Under the pieces are notes generated by a model. It made no database searches. It was not told the origin of the DNA and worked only from the letters and a program-made list of their open reading frames with translations. Shown here piece by piece: positions 33,493 through 42,089 of a stretch of 64,000 nt of DNA. The number at the start of each line of letters is the position of its first letter. Within the stretch, counting starts at the first letter, position 1. The DNA is from Bradyrhizobium nitroreducens (GTDB lineage Bacteria > Pseudomonadota > Alphaproteobacteria > Rhizobiales > Xanthobacteraceae), in the NCBI RefSeq assembly GCF_002776695.1, contig NZ_LFJC01000003.1:7366902-7430901 (forward strand), given 5' to 3'. The translations under genes and the position numbers were made by a program.

Positions 33493-35622
33493 ATGCGGCC
33501 GGGAGAGGGTCTCGACGCGCTGATGTCGCCGCGCTCGATCGCGATCATCGGCGCTTCGCAGGAGGCGACCAAGATCGGCGGCCGGCCGGTCGATCTGTTG
33601 CGCCGCCACGGCTATGCGGGCCGGATCTATCCGGTCAATCCCAAGGCCGCGATGGTGCAGGGGCTGCAGGCCTATGGCTCCGTCGCCGAGGTGCCGGAGG
33701 CGCCGGACCTTGCCATCATCGCGGTCGACGCGGAGCGCGCGGGCGAGGCCGTGGAGCAATGCGCCGCCCGTGGCGTTCGCAGCGTCGTCGTGTTCTCCTC
33801 GGGCTTTGCCGAGCTCGGCGAGCAGGGGCGCACCATGCAGGAGCGGCTGCGCGTTGCCGCGCGGAGCAGCGGCATGCGCCTGCTGGGGCCGAACTGCCTC
33901 GGCGCGGTCAGCGTCGCCGAGAAGAGCATTGCGACGTTCTCGATCGTGCTCGAGCATGGCATGCCGGCCGCCGGCTCGCTCGGCATCGTCTCGCAGAGCG
34001 GCAATCTCGGCAGCTACACCATGCGCCTTGCCAGCGAGCGCGGCGTCGGTGTCAGCCGTTTCATCACCACTGGCAACGAGTGTGACATCGACATCGCCGA
34101 CGGCATCGCCTGGATGGCGCGTGATCCCGCCACCAAGGTGATCCTGTGCTGTCTCGAAGCCTGCCGTGACGCCGGCCGCCTGATCTCCGCGCTGGAGGAG
34201 GCGCGCGACGCAGGCAAGCCCGTCATCGCCATGAAGATCGGGACGTCCGCGGCCGGCCAGGCTGCCGCAGCCTCGCACACCGGAGCCATGGCGGGATCGG
34301 ATGCCGTCTTCGACGCGCTGTTTGCCCGTTGCGGCGCGGTGCGTGTGCGCAGCATCGACGAGCTGATCGATCTCGGTCACGCCGCATCGATCCTGCTGCC
34401 GGACCGGTTGCCCAAGGGGCCGGGCATCGCCATCCTCACCGCGTCGGGCGGCTTCGGCGTGCTGCTCGCGGACGCCGCGCAATCGGTCGGGCTGACGTTG
34501 CCCGAGCTCGGTGAGGAGACGCAGCGGAAAATTCTGGAGCTGGTGCCGTTTGCCTCGGCCCGTAACCCGGTCGACGCCACCGCGCAGATGTCGAGCCGCC
34601 CGGATCTGCTGGAGAAGATCATGACCGCCGTCGTGGCGGACGAGCGGGTCGACACGGTGATCCTGCCGCTGCCGTTCTCGCTGCATCTGCCGCGCCTGCG
34701 CTCGATCTACATGGAAACGCTGCGCAACATGCGCGCGCAGTTTCCCGCGCGTCCCATCGTCCTGTGCGTTGATGGCCCTGATGATGCGCTGACCGAGCTG
34801 CACGCGCTGGGCTTTCCGACGATCGCAAGCTTCGATGGTTGCTGCGCGACCGTTGCCGCGCTGGTGCGGTTACAGGCCGCGGCGCAGCGTCCACAGGACA
34901 AGCCCGAGGCCGTCGTGCGAGCGGCGCCACTCGCAGCCGACGCCTTCCGTCATGAACTCGGCGCCAAGCGCGCGCTTGCTGACGCAGGGGTGCCAGTGCT
35001 CCCCGAGCGCCTCGTGCACGATGCGGACGCCGCCATACGTGCCGCCGGCGAGATCGGCTATCCCGTGGTGCTGAAGATCGCTTCGCCAGATCTGCCGCAC
35101 AAGACGGAGGTCGGCGGCGTGGTCGTCGGCGTCGGCTCGGAAGCGGAGGTGCGTCGGGCCTATGCCCAGATGCGCGATCGTGTCGCCACCAGGGCGCCGC
35201 ACGCGACAATCGACGGCGTGATCGTCGCGCCGATGGCCAAGGGCGTTGCCGAGCTGATCCTCGGCAGCCGCATCGATCCGGTGTTCGGACCGGTGGTGAT
35301 GGTCGGCCTCGGCGGCATCTTCGCGGAGATCCTTCAGGACTCCGCCGTGCAGATGGCGCCGGTCAGCGAGACGCAGGCGATGGCGATGCTGAGATCGCTG
35401 AAGGCCTTCGCGGTGCTCGACGGTGCGCGGGGGCGGCCGCGCGCCGACCTCGAGGCCGCGGCGCGTGCCGTCGCCGCATTGTCGCGCTTTGCCGCTGCCC
35501 ATGCCGAGACCATTGCGGAGATCGACGTCAACCCGCTGCTGCTCCGCGCCAGCGGCGAGGGAGCCGTGGCGCTCGACGCACTGCTGATCCCGCGCGGTGG
35601 GCCGCCGGTTAGAGGTCATTGA
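33493..35622 (+). CDS. NDP-forming acyl-CoA synthetase (acetate--CoA ligase family)
   Basis: The 709-residue protein has the domain order of ADP/NDP-forming acyl-CoA synthetases. There is a CoA-binding Rossmann domain (about 10-140, SIAIIGASQEATKIGGRP), two succinyl-CoA-ligase-like domains (SQSGNLGSYTM; phosphohistidine loop ASHTGAMAGSD), and a C-terminal ATP-grasp domain (about 490-700, YPVVLKIASPDLPHKTEVGGV). It activates a carboxylic acid to its CoA thioester using ATP. This makes it the likely entry enzyme of the pathway. The ATG at 33493 lies one base after the previous stop. Confidence 0.87.
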   Translation: MRPGEGLDALMSPRSIAIIGASQEATKIGGRPVDLLRRHGYAGRIYPVNPKAAMVQGLQAYGSVAEVPEAPDLAIIAVDAERAGEAVEQCAARGVRSVVVFSSGFAELGEQGRTMQERLRVAARSSGMRLLGPNCLGAVSVAEKSIATFSIVLEHGMPAAGSLGIVSQSGNLGSYTMRLASERGVGVSRFITTGNECDIDIADGIAWMARDPATKVILCCLEACRDAGRLISALEEARDAGKPVIAMKIGTSAAGQAAAASHTGAMAGSDAVFDALFARCGAVRVRSIDELIDLGHAASILLPDRLPKGPGIAILTASGGFGVLLADAAQSVGLTLPELGEETQRKILELVPFASARNPVDATAQMSSRPDLLEKIMTAVVADERVDTVILPLPFSLHLPRLRSIYMETLRNMRAQFPARPIVLCVDGPDDALTELHALGFPTIASFDGCCATVAALVRLQAAAQRPQDKPEAVVRAAPLAADAFRHELGAKRALADAGVPVLPERLVHDADAAIRAAGEIGYPVVLKIASPDLPHKTEVGGVVVGVGSEAEVRRAYAQMRDRVATRAPHATIDGVIVAPMAKGVAELILGSRIDPVFGPVVMVGLGGIFAEILQDSAVQMAPVSETQAMAMLRSLKAFAVLDGARGRPRADLEAAARAVAALSRFAAAHAETIAEIDVNPLLLRASGEGAVALDALLIPRGGPPVRGH

Positions 35623-35683
35623 ACGCAATCACGAGAGGCCGCAGAAGCGGCCCAGAGCAAGCGCGAAGAAGCAGGAGGATAAC

Positions 35684-36901
35684 ATGATGAGATTTGCGAT
35701 GGCGGCGGTCGGCATGATGGCCCTGCTGCTGACGTATACGCCCTCGCGGGCGCAGGGCATCTCGGGCGACGTGATCAAGATCGGGATCATGAACGACCAG
35801 AATGGTCCCTATGCCGATAATTGCGGCCTCGGCTCGGTCGCGGCCGCCAAGCTCGCGATCGCCGATTTCGGAGGAACGGTTGGCGGCAAGAAGATCGAGC
35901 TCGTGATCGCCGACGACCAGAACAAGCCCGATGTCGGCGTCGCCATCGCGATGCGCTGGGTCGACAATGAAGGGGTCGATGCCATCGTCGGCTGCTCGGC
36001 CTCGTCGATCGCGCTGGCCGTGCAGGACATCATGAAGAACCGCAAGAAGCCCTACATGCTGGCCGGCACGGCAGGCTCGTTCTTCACCAACGACAAATGC
36101 TCGCCGATGACCACGCAATGGGTGGTCGACACCTATGCCCAGCCGAAGGCCACGGTGAAAGCGCTGCTCGCGCAGGGCGTCGACAGCTGGTTCTTCCTGA
36201 CGGTCGACTACGCCTTCGGCAAGGCCTGGCAGGCGGATGCGACGAAGTTCATCGAGGCCGGCGGCGGCAAAGTGGTGGGCTCGGTGCTGCATCCGCTGAA
36301 TGCGTCGGATCTCTCCTCGTTCCTGCTGACGGCGCAGGCCAGCGGCGCCAAGGCGATCGCGCTCGCCAATTCGGGCGCGGACTTCGCCAATGCGATCAAG
36401 CAGGCGCAGGAGTTCGGGCTGACCAAGTCGCAACTGCTCGTCCCGCTCGGCCTCATGATCAGCCAGACCCACGGGATCGGCCTCAAGGATCTGCAGAACG
36501 TGCGGCTGACGACGCCGTTCTACTGGGACATGACGCCGGAGAGCCGCGCCTTCGCCAAACGTTATGCCGAGGCGACCAATGGTCAGCTGCTCAACGAGGG
36601 CAAGTCGGCCACCTACAGCGCCATCACGCATTACCTGAAGGCGGTGGCCGCGGCCGGTTCCGACGACGGTGATGCCGTGATGCGGCAGATGAAGAATACG
36701 CCGATCAACGATTTCGAGATGAAGAACGTCAGCATCCGGGCCGATGGCCAGGTCATGCGCCCGCTCTACGTCGCGCGGATCAAGACGCCGGCGGAATCCA
36801 AGTACACCTACGACTATTACGAGATCACCGGCACGATCGCGCCCGATGATGCGTGGCGGCCGGCCTCGGAGAGCGCCTGCGATCTTCTCAAGTCGCAGTG
36901 A
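35684..36901 (+). CDS. Liv-type ABC transporter solute-binding protein, orphan
   Basis: The 405-residue protein has a Sec signal (to about residue 23, cleavage near SRAQG). A type I periplasmic-binding domain follows: IKIGIMNDQNGPYADNCGLGSVAAAKLAI, VIADDQNKPDVGVAIAMRW and FFLTVDYAFGKAWQADATKFI. Such proteins bind branched-chain amino acids, aromatic acids or amides. No Liv permease or ATPase lies in this operon. It may serve the TTT pathway as a second uptake route, or dock on a Liv system elsewhere, such as the one at 60-63 kb, which has no binding protein in view. AGGAGG precedes the ATG. Confidence 0.88.
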   Translation: MMRFAMAAVGMMALLLTYTPSRAQGISGDVIKIGIMNDQNGPYADNCGLGSVAAAKLAIADFGGTVGGKKIELVIADDQNKPDVGVAIAMRWVDNEGVDAIVGCSASSIALAVQDIMKNRKKPYMLAGTAGSFFTNDKCSPMTTQWVVDTYAQPKATVKALLAQGVDSWFFLTVDYAFGKAWQADATKFIEAGGGKVVGSVLHPLNASDLSSFLLTAQASGAKAIALANSGADFANAIKQAQEFGLTKSQLLVPLGLMISQTHGIGLKDLQNVRLTTPFYWDMTPESRAFAKRYAEATNGQLLNEGKSATYSAITHYLKAVAAAGSDDGDAVMRQMKNTPINDFEMKNVSIRADGQVMRPLYVARIKTPAESKYTYDYYEITGTIAPDDAWRPASESACDLLKSQ

Positions 36902-36959
36902 CGCGTGGACGAACCCGGCAGGACATGGCGGCGCATATGGCGATAGCGGGAAGCAGGCG

Positions 36960-38171
36960 ATGAGTGTAGTTGAAGCGGTATCGGCGCAATCCACCGCAAG
37001 CGAGAACCTGACCGGCGGGGCCTATCGCGATGCGATGCATCGCTGGCTTCACGCCAATCTGCCCGCCGGCTTCCGCAGTGACAGCGCCGCCTTCGCGCCG
37101 CCCACGCTCCAGCAGTCCATTGCCTGGGAGGCGGCGATGTACCGCGCCGGTCTCACCGGCATCATCTGGCCGCAGGCCTATGGCGGGCACGGCCGCTCCT
37201 TGCGCGAACATCTCATCGCCAATCAGGAGATCGGCCGGCTTGCGATGCCGGAGAGCGTCAACTCGATCGGCAAGGAGCTCGCCGGTCCGATCATTCTGGC
37301 CGTCGGCACGGAGGAGCAGAAGCGGCGCTTCCTGCCGGCGATCCTCGAGATGCGCAACATCTGGTGTCAGGGCTTTTCCGAGCCCGAAGCCGGCTCCGAT
37401 CTCGCCGGGCTCCGCACCCGCGCCACACGTGGCGATGGCGGTTGGCGGATCAACGGCCAAAAAATCTGGACCAGCGGCGCCTACCGGTCGCAACGCTGTC
37501 TCGTGCTCGCCCGCACCGGGACGCTGGAGGATCGCCATCGCGGCCTTGCGATGTTCGCGGTGCCGCTCGACGCCAAGGGCGTGCGCGTGCGCACCATCAA
37601 ATCGATCGACGGCCGCGAGAGCTTCTGCGAGGTATTCTTCGACGAGGTCGAGGTCGCGCAGCAAGATGCGATCGGCGCGCCCGACGAGGGCTGGGCCGCG
37701 GCCATCCGCGTGCTGGAGATCGAGCGGGCGACCAACCGTATGTATCGCGCCTGGCGGTTCGAGAACGAGCTGCGCCATCTGATCTCGGCCTGCAAGGCGG
37801 ACCCGGCGCTGTCGGCGATGGTCGCGGACCGGCACTACGCGGTCAGGCTCGGCGAGGTTGCGGTCGAGATCGAGGTGCTGAAGGCGCATGTCGAGACCGC
37901 GGTCGAGGCGCTGGTCAACGGCGACAAGATCGGCGCACGCGGCAGTCTCGCAAAACTCCATTGGAGCGAGTCGCACCAGCGCTTTGCGGCACTTGCCCTC
38001 GAGCTGCTCTCGCAAGCGTCGCTACCGCAGAACCCGGCGATCAAGGTGGCGCGGCGGCGCTTCGAAGCCATCTATCTCCAGGCCCGGGCCGAGACGATCT
38101 ATGCCGGCACGACCGAGATTCAGCTCGGCATCATCGCCGACCGTATTCTCCAGCTGTCGCGAGGCAAGTGA
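36960..38171 (+). CDS. Acyl-CoA dehydrogenase (subunit-like, larger)
   Basis: The 403-residue flavoprotein has the ACAD fold: WEAAMYRAGLTGIIWPQAYGG, CQGFSEPEAGSDLAG, KIWTSGAYRSQ and the C-terminal YAGTTEIQLGIIADRIL. At the place where many ACADs carry the catalytic Glu (YEGT) it has Ala (YAGT), so the base, if any, must lie elsewhere. Together with the shorter ACAD two genes downstream it may form a heteromeric enzyme, as known for steroid-degrading FadE pairs. It overlaps the next gene (TGATG). Confidence 0.86.
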   Translation: MSVVEAVSAQSTASENLTGGAYRDAMHRWLHANLPAGFRSDSAAFAPPTLQQSIAWEAAMYRAGLTGIIWPQAYGGHGRSLREHLIANQEIGRLAMPESVNSIGKELAGPIILAVGTEEQKRRFLPAILEMRNIWCQGFSEPEAGSDLAGLRTRATRGDGGWRINGQKIWTSGAYRSQRCLVLARTGTLEDRHRGLAMFAVPLDAKGVRVRTIKSIDGRESFCEVFFDEVEVAQQDAIGAPDEGWAAAIRVLEIERATNRMYRAWRFENELRHLISACKADPALSAMVADRHYAVRLGEVAVEIEVLKAHVETAVEALVNGDKIGARGSLAKLHWSESHQRFAALALELLSQASLPQNPAIKVARRRFEAIYLQARAETIYAGTTEIQLGIIADRILQLSRGK

Positions 38172-38947
38172 TGGTGTCCGACGGCCAGAGCCCTCCAGCG
38201 GGCTTGCTCGGGAATCGCCTCGTCGTCGTGACGGGCGCCGGACAGGGCATCGGCCGTGCCATCGCCCTGGGCGTTGCCGCTGCCGGGGCGAAGGTCGTCG
38301 TGACCGATCTGCGGCAGGACCGGGCAGACGCCGCAGCGCGCGAGATCAGGGAGGCAGGCAAGGAGGCAATCGCCTGTTCGCTCGACGTGACTGATGCCGC
38401 GGCGTGCAGGCAGATGGCGACGCGGGTGGACGAGGAGATCGGTCCCGCCGACGTCGTCGTCAACAATGCGGGGATCATCATCCGTGAGCCGATCGACAGC
38501 CCGCGCGCGCACGAGAACTGGCGCCAGGTCTTCGACGTCAACGTCAATGGCACCTTCAACGTGGTTCACGCCTTCATTCCGGCGCTGCGCAAGATGCGCG
38601 GATGCATCATCAACGTTGCCTCCGTCGCGGCCTTTGGCGGCATGAACGGTGCGCTCGGCTATTCGCCGTCCAAGGGGGCGGTAAGGCTGTTCACGCAGGC
38701 ACTCGCCAGAGATCTCGCGCCTGATGGCATCCGGGTCAACGCCGTCGCGCCCGGCATCATCGCGACCGAGATGAGCGAGACCACGCGCGACAATCCGGCG
38801 CGGCTCAACGGCCTGATGGCGCGCACGCCGATGAAGCGGGTGGGACAGCCGGACGAGATCGCGGGGCCGGTGGTCTTTCTGGCGTCTGCGATGGCGTCCT
38901 ATGTCAACGGCGCCATCCTGCCGGTCGACGGCGGATATCTCGCCTAG
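38171..38947 (+). CDS. SDR-family oxidoreductase
   Basis: The 258-residue classical SDR has the cofactor motif VVVTGAGQGIGRAI, NNAG, the Ser of INVASVAAFGG and the catalytic YSPSK. The C-terminal GAILPVDGGY is typical of FabG-like enzymes. It most likely oxidises a hydroxyacyl-CoA intermediate. The start codon overlaps the preceding stop, so translation is probably coupled. Upstream in-frame open sequence belongs to the ACAD gene in another frame. Confidence 0.88.
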   Translation: MVSDGQSPPAGLLGNRLVVVTGAGQGIGRAIALGVAAAGAKVVVTDLRQDRADAAAREIREAGKEAIACSLDVTDAAACRQMATRVDEEIGPADVVVNNAGIIIREPIDSPRAHENWRQVFDVNVNGTFNVVHAFIPALRKMRGCIINVASVAAFGGMNGALGYSPSKGAVRLFTQALARDLAPDGIRVNAVAPGIIATEMSETTRDNPARLNGLMARTPMKRVGQPDEIAGPVVFLASAMASYVNGAILPVDGGYLA

Positions 38948-38979
38948 TGAACGATTGAAGGGTTTGGAAGAGGACGAAG

Positions 38980-40005
38980 ATGAGCATGGCCGAAGGACTT
39001 CAGCCCGACGAGTTCGCGGCAACCGCGGCGCGCGCAGTCACCGCATGTGCGGGCCTGGACGTGCGCGAGCAGGCGCACAATCTCGCAGGCGACGGACTGC
39101 TCGGAGTCATCGCGGATGAGCAGGTGGGGGGACTGGCCCTGCCGCTCGGCTTCGCGGTGCCGGTGATCGCGGCTGCCCATTCCGGATTGCTCACCTTTCC
39201 GCTTCTGGAGACCGTCCTCGTCGCCCGGTCGCTCCAGTCGTCGCTGACGCGGCTTGCCGCCGCGATCGTGTCCGGCAAGACATTGACGACGATCGCCTGG
39301 CAGGGCGAGGCCCTCGCCGCGCGCGAAGGCGGGCTGCTGGTGCTGAACGGCATGGTGGCACGCGCGCCCTGCGCCGCGAGCGTCGATTACATTCTGGCGC
39401 GAATGAGCGGCGGCGCGGCGGCGCTGGTCCCGACCGATGCCGACGGTGTCGTGGTGGAGGAGGCCGCCGGCCTCGACCTGACGGTGCCGGAGCATACGGT
39501 GCGGCTGGAGAAGGTCGAGGTTTCCATCGGATCGATCCTGCCCGCGGGCACGTGGGATCTGCTCAATTCGGACGCCAACGTGCTGCGCGCCGCGGCGATC
39601 CTGGGATCGGCCGAAGCGTGCCTGGCGCTCGCGCAGGAACACGCATCGACACGCCGCCAGTTCGGTCACGCGCTGTCCTACAACCAGGCCATCCGCCATG
39701 CGCTGGCGCGTCAGAAGCTCGGACTCGAGAGCATCCGCCATGCGATCACGCGCAGCCTGTCCGAGGGGGGCGGTCCGGTGCAGCGCGATGCCGCGTTCCT
39801 GGCAGCGGTGACCTATGGCAGCTCGATCGGCGAGGGCGCGCTGCAGATCCATGGCGGCATGGGATTTACGTGGGACGTGCCGGTGCATCGCCATCTGCGC
39901 CGCATCCGCACGCTGCAGGCCCAGGGTGATGCCAGCGGCCTGATCAATGCGTTCGGCCGCCGTTACGTATCGGAAGTTGCTCCGTTCGCCGAGGCAGGGG
40001 CTTGA
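38980..40005 (+). CDS. Acyl-CoA dehydrogenase (subunit-like, shorter)
   Basis: The 341-residue protein is about 60 residues shorter than typical ACADs. It lacks a recognisable EPxAGSD FAD loop, but keeps the C-terminal four-helix part: RRQFGHALSYNQAIRH, GSSIGEGALQIHGGMGFTWDVPVHRHLRRI. This pattern fits the beta or smaller partner of a heteromeric dehydrogenase. It probably works with the ACAD at 36960. AGGACGAAG precedes the ATG. Confidence 0.8.
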   Translation: MSMAEGLQPDEFAATAARAVTACAGLDVREQAHNLAGDGLLGVIADEQVGGLALPLGFAVPVIAAAHSGLLTFPLLETVLVARSLQSSLTRLAAAIVSGKTLTTIAWQGEALAAREGGLLVLNGMVARAPCAASVDYILARMSGGAAALVPTDADGVVVEEAAGLDLTVPEHTVRLEKVEVSIGSILPAGTWDLLNSDANVLRAAAILGSAEACLALAQEHASTRRQFGHALSYNQAIRHALARQKLGLESIRHAITRSLSEGGGPVQRDAAFLAAVTYGSSIGEGALQIHGGMGFTWDVPVHRHLRRIRTLQAQGDASGLINAFGRRYVSEVAPFAEAGA

Positions 40006-40031
40006 AGGACAAGAGCTTGAAGGAGATTGCC

Positions 40032-40805
40032 ATGACCGAAATCAGGGATCAGACGCTCGCGGGCCGCGTCGCGCTCGTCACCGGCGCCGGAAACGGCATC
40101 GGCCGTGCGACCGCGCTCAAGCTCGCCGCCCGTGGCGCGATCGTCGGCGTCAACGACCTGAAGCCGGAATTCGTCGAGAGCACCGTGGCCGCCATCGAGG
40201 CCGCAGGCGGCAATGCGGTGGCCGTCACGCAGGACGTCTCAAGCCGCGACGGCATGCGGCAGGCCGTGCTGGCATTGGCGCAGCAACAGAAGCGTTTCGA
40301 CATCCTCGTCAACAACGCGGCCTGGGTCCGCTATCAATCCGTTCCGGACATTGCGCCGGAAACCGTCGATCGCATGCTCAACATCGGCTTCAAGGCGATC
40401 ATCTGGGGAATCCAGGCGGCCGCGGAGGTCATGGATGCGGAGCGCGGCGGCGCCATCGTCAACGTCGCCTCGGTCGCAGGCCTGATCTCGGCCAAGAACA
40501 GCATCGTCTACAGCGGCATCAAGGCCGGCGTCATGGGCATCACGCGCGCGGCCGCGGCCGAGCTTGGCGCGCGCAACATCCGCGTCAATGCGGTGGCGCC
40601 CTCGGCTATCCCGACCGAGGGAACCATGCGCAACCGCAATGCCGAGCTCGACGCACGCCGTGTGGCGCGAACGCCGCTCGGCCGGCTCGGCACGGTCGAC
40701 GACATCGCCAAGGCGATCTGCTTCCTCGCCGGCGACGAGGCCGGCTTCATCTCAGCGCAGGTGCTCACCGTCGATGGCGGCATTACCTTGACCAACATTG
40801 CCTGA
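40032..40805 (+). CDS. SDR-family oxidoreductase, second in operon
   Basis: The 257-residue SDR has ALVTGAGNGIGRATALKLAARG, NNAA, the Ser of VNVASVAGLIS and catalytic YSGIK. The end AQVLTVDGGITL is typical of FabG-type enzymes. It differs clearly from the SDR at 38171, so the two likely act on different steps. AAGGAG lies 7 bases before the ATG at 40032. The substrate is not predictable. Confidence 0.88.
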   Translation: MTEIRDQTLAGRVALVTGAGNGIGRATALKLAARGAIVGVNDLKPEFVESTVAAIEAAGGNAVAVTQDVSSRDGMRQAVLALAQQQKRFDILVNNAAWVRYQSVPDIAPETVDRMLNIGFKAIIWGIQAAAEVMDAERGGAIVNVASVAGLISAKNSIVYSGIKAGVMGITRAAAAELGARNIRVNAVAPSAIPTEGTMRNRNAELDARRVARTPLGRLGTVDDIAKAICFLAGDEAGFISAQVLTVDGGITLTNIA

Positions 40806-40818
40806 TGGGATCATCGTG

Positions 40819-41613
40819 ATGTCCGATCTGACGCCGGAACAGCAGGCGCTGAAAGAGGCCTATGTCAGGGCGCGCGGCTATTGGCGGCCTTGGACAGAAG
40901 GCCTGTTGCGTTTTGATCCCGAGTTTCTTCAGGCCTACGGCAGGTATGGGGGCTATGCCGCAGAGAAGGGGCCGCTGTCTCGCAAGATGTGCGAGCTGAT
41001 CTACGTCGCGCTCGACGGCTCGTCGACGCATCTGTTCCGCTCCGGCCTCGCGCTGCACCTTCGCCTCGCGCTGCAGGAAGGCGCCACGGCGCGGGAGATC
41101 ATCGACGTCTTTCGCCTCGCCACGGTTCAAGGGCTGGACGGCTGCAACGTCGGCATTGGCATCCTCACTGAGGAACTGGCGAGCGCCGGAATTCAGGCCG
41201 ATCGCGTCGAGCTTACGAAACAGCAGCAGGCGTTGCGCGATGTCTACGTTGCGCAGTTCGGCGACTGGCCGGATTTCTGCGAGCAATGGCTGCGTTCCGA
41301 TCCCGGCTATCTCGCCGTCCTGCTCGATCTTCTCGTGGACCGGGGCACGGGCGACGGTCTCGACCAGCGCTCGCAATGCCTGATCTCGCTCGCCTTGAAT
41401 GCCTGCTTCACCGCGCTCAACCCGCAAGGGCTGCGGCTGCAGATCAGGCGGGCCTTGCGGCTCGGGATCGACCAGCGCGAGATCCGCCAGGTTCTCCAGA
41501 TGACGGCGCATCTCGGCGTGCACGCCTGTGCGATCGGCGTGCCGGTCCTGATGGAGGCCCTCGAGGAGCGCTCCGCGAAGGCCGGCTCGGATGAGAACGG
41601 AGGACGGGAATGA
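40819..41613 (+). CDS. Tandem carboxymuconolactone decarboxylase (CMD)-domain protein
   Basis: The 264-residue protein has two CMD-like helical domains, about residues 35-115 (SRKMCELIYVALDGSSTHLF, HLRLALQEGATAREIIDVF) and 165-255 (RSQCLISLALNACFTAL, RALRLGIDQREIRQVLQM). The CxxC of AhpD-type CMD proteins is absent, so a redox role is unlikely; a lactone decarboxylase or other role is possible. The ATG at 40819 is 13 bp after the previous stop, and its last bases overlap the tctB start (ATGA). Similar double-CMD proteins are found near TTT genes. Confidence 0.78.
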   Translation: MSDLTPEQQALKEAYVRARGYWRPWTEGLLRFDPEFLQAYGRYGGYAAEKGPLSRKMCELIYVALDGSSTHLFRSGLALHLRLALQEGATAREIIDVFRLATVQGLDGCNVGIGILTEELASAGIQADRVELTKQQQALRDVYVAQFGDWPDFCEQWLRSDPGYLAVLLDLLVDRGTGDGLDQRSQCLISLALNACFTALNPQGLRLQIRRALRLGIDQREIRQVLQMTAHLGVHACAIGVPVLMEALEERSAKAGSDENGGRE

Positions 41614-42077
41614 AGGGATTGGCAATCCGCAATCACAGGGCCTTTGCGTCCGGCGTCCTGTTCCTTGCCTTTGCGGTCTTCTTCTTCGCAACCGCGCTGC
41701 AATATCCGGCAGGCACGGCGGCGAAGATGGGGCCGGGCTATTTCCCGCGCCTGCTCGCGATCGTGCTCGCCGCCATCGGACTTGTCGTGATGTTCGGCGC
41801 GATGAAGCCGGCCGCGGACCGGCAGGCGCTACGCAAATGGGACCTCAAGGGGCTCGCCTGGATCACCGGTTCGGTGATCCTGTTCGGGGCCCTCTTGTTT
41901 CCGCTCGGCCTCGTCGGCGCGCTGTTCGTGCTGATCGTGGTGTCGAGCAGGGCGAGTTCCGAATTCACCTGGATCGGAGCGCTGACCAACGCCGCTGTGC
42001 TGATCGTGCTTTGCCTTGCCGTCTTCGTCTACGGCCTCGGGCTGCCATTGCCCGTCTGGCCGTCCCTTCTCACCTGA
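41610..42077 (+). CDS. tctB: TctB, small membrane subunit of a TTT transporter
   Basis: The 155-residue protein has four hydrophobic segments (FASGVLFLAFAVFFFATAL, LAIVLAAIGLVVMFG, WITGSVILFGALLFPLGLVGALFVLIVV, TNAAVLIVLCLAVFVYGL) and the early GPGYFPRLLA motif typical of TctB. It forms the membrane complex with TctA. It is separated by 12 bp from tctA and overlaps the CMD gene by 4 bp. Confidence 0.88.
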   Translation: MKGLAIRNHRAFASGVLFLAFAVFFFATALQYPAGTAAKMGPGYFPRLLAIVLAAIGLVVMFGAMKPAADRQALRKWDLKGLAWITGSVILFGALLFPLGLVGALFVLIVVSSRASSEFTWIGALTNAAVLIVLCLAVFVYGLGLPLPVWPSLLT

Positions 42078-42089
42078 TCGAGCCGGTCG

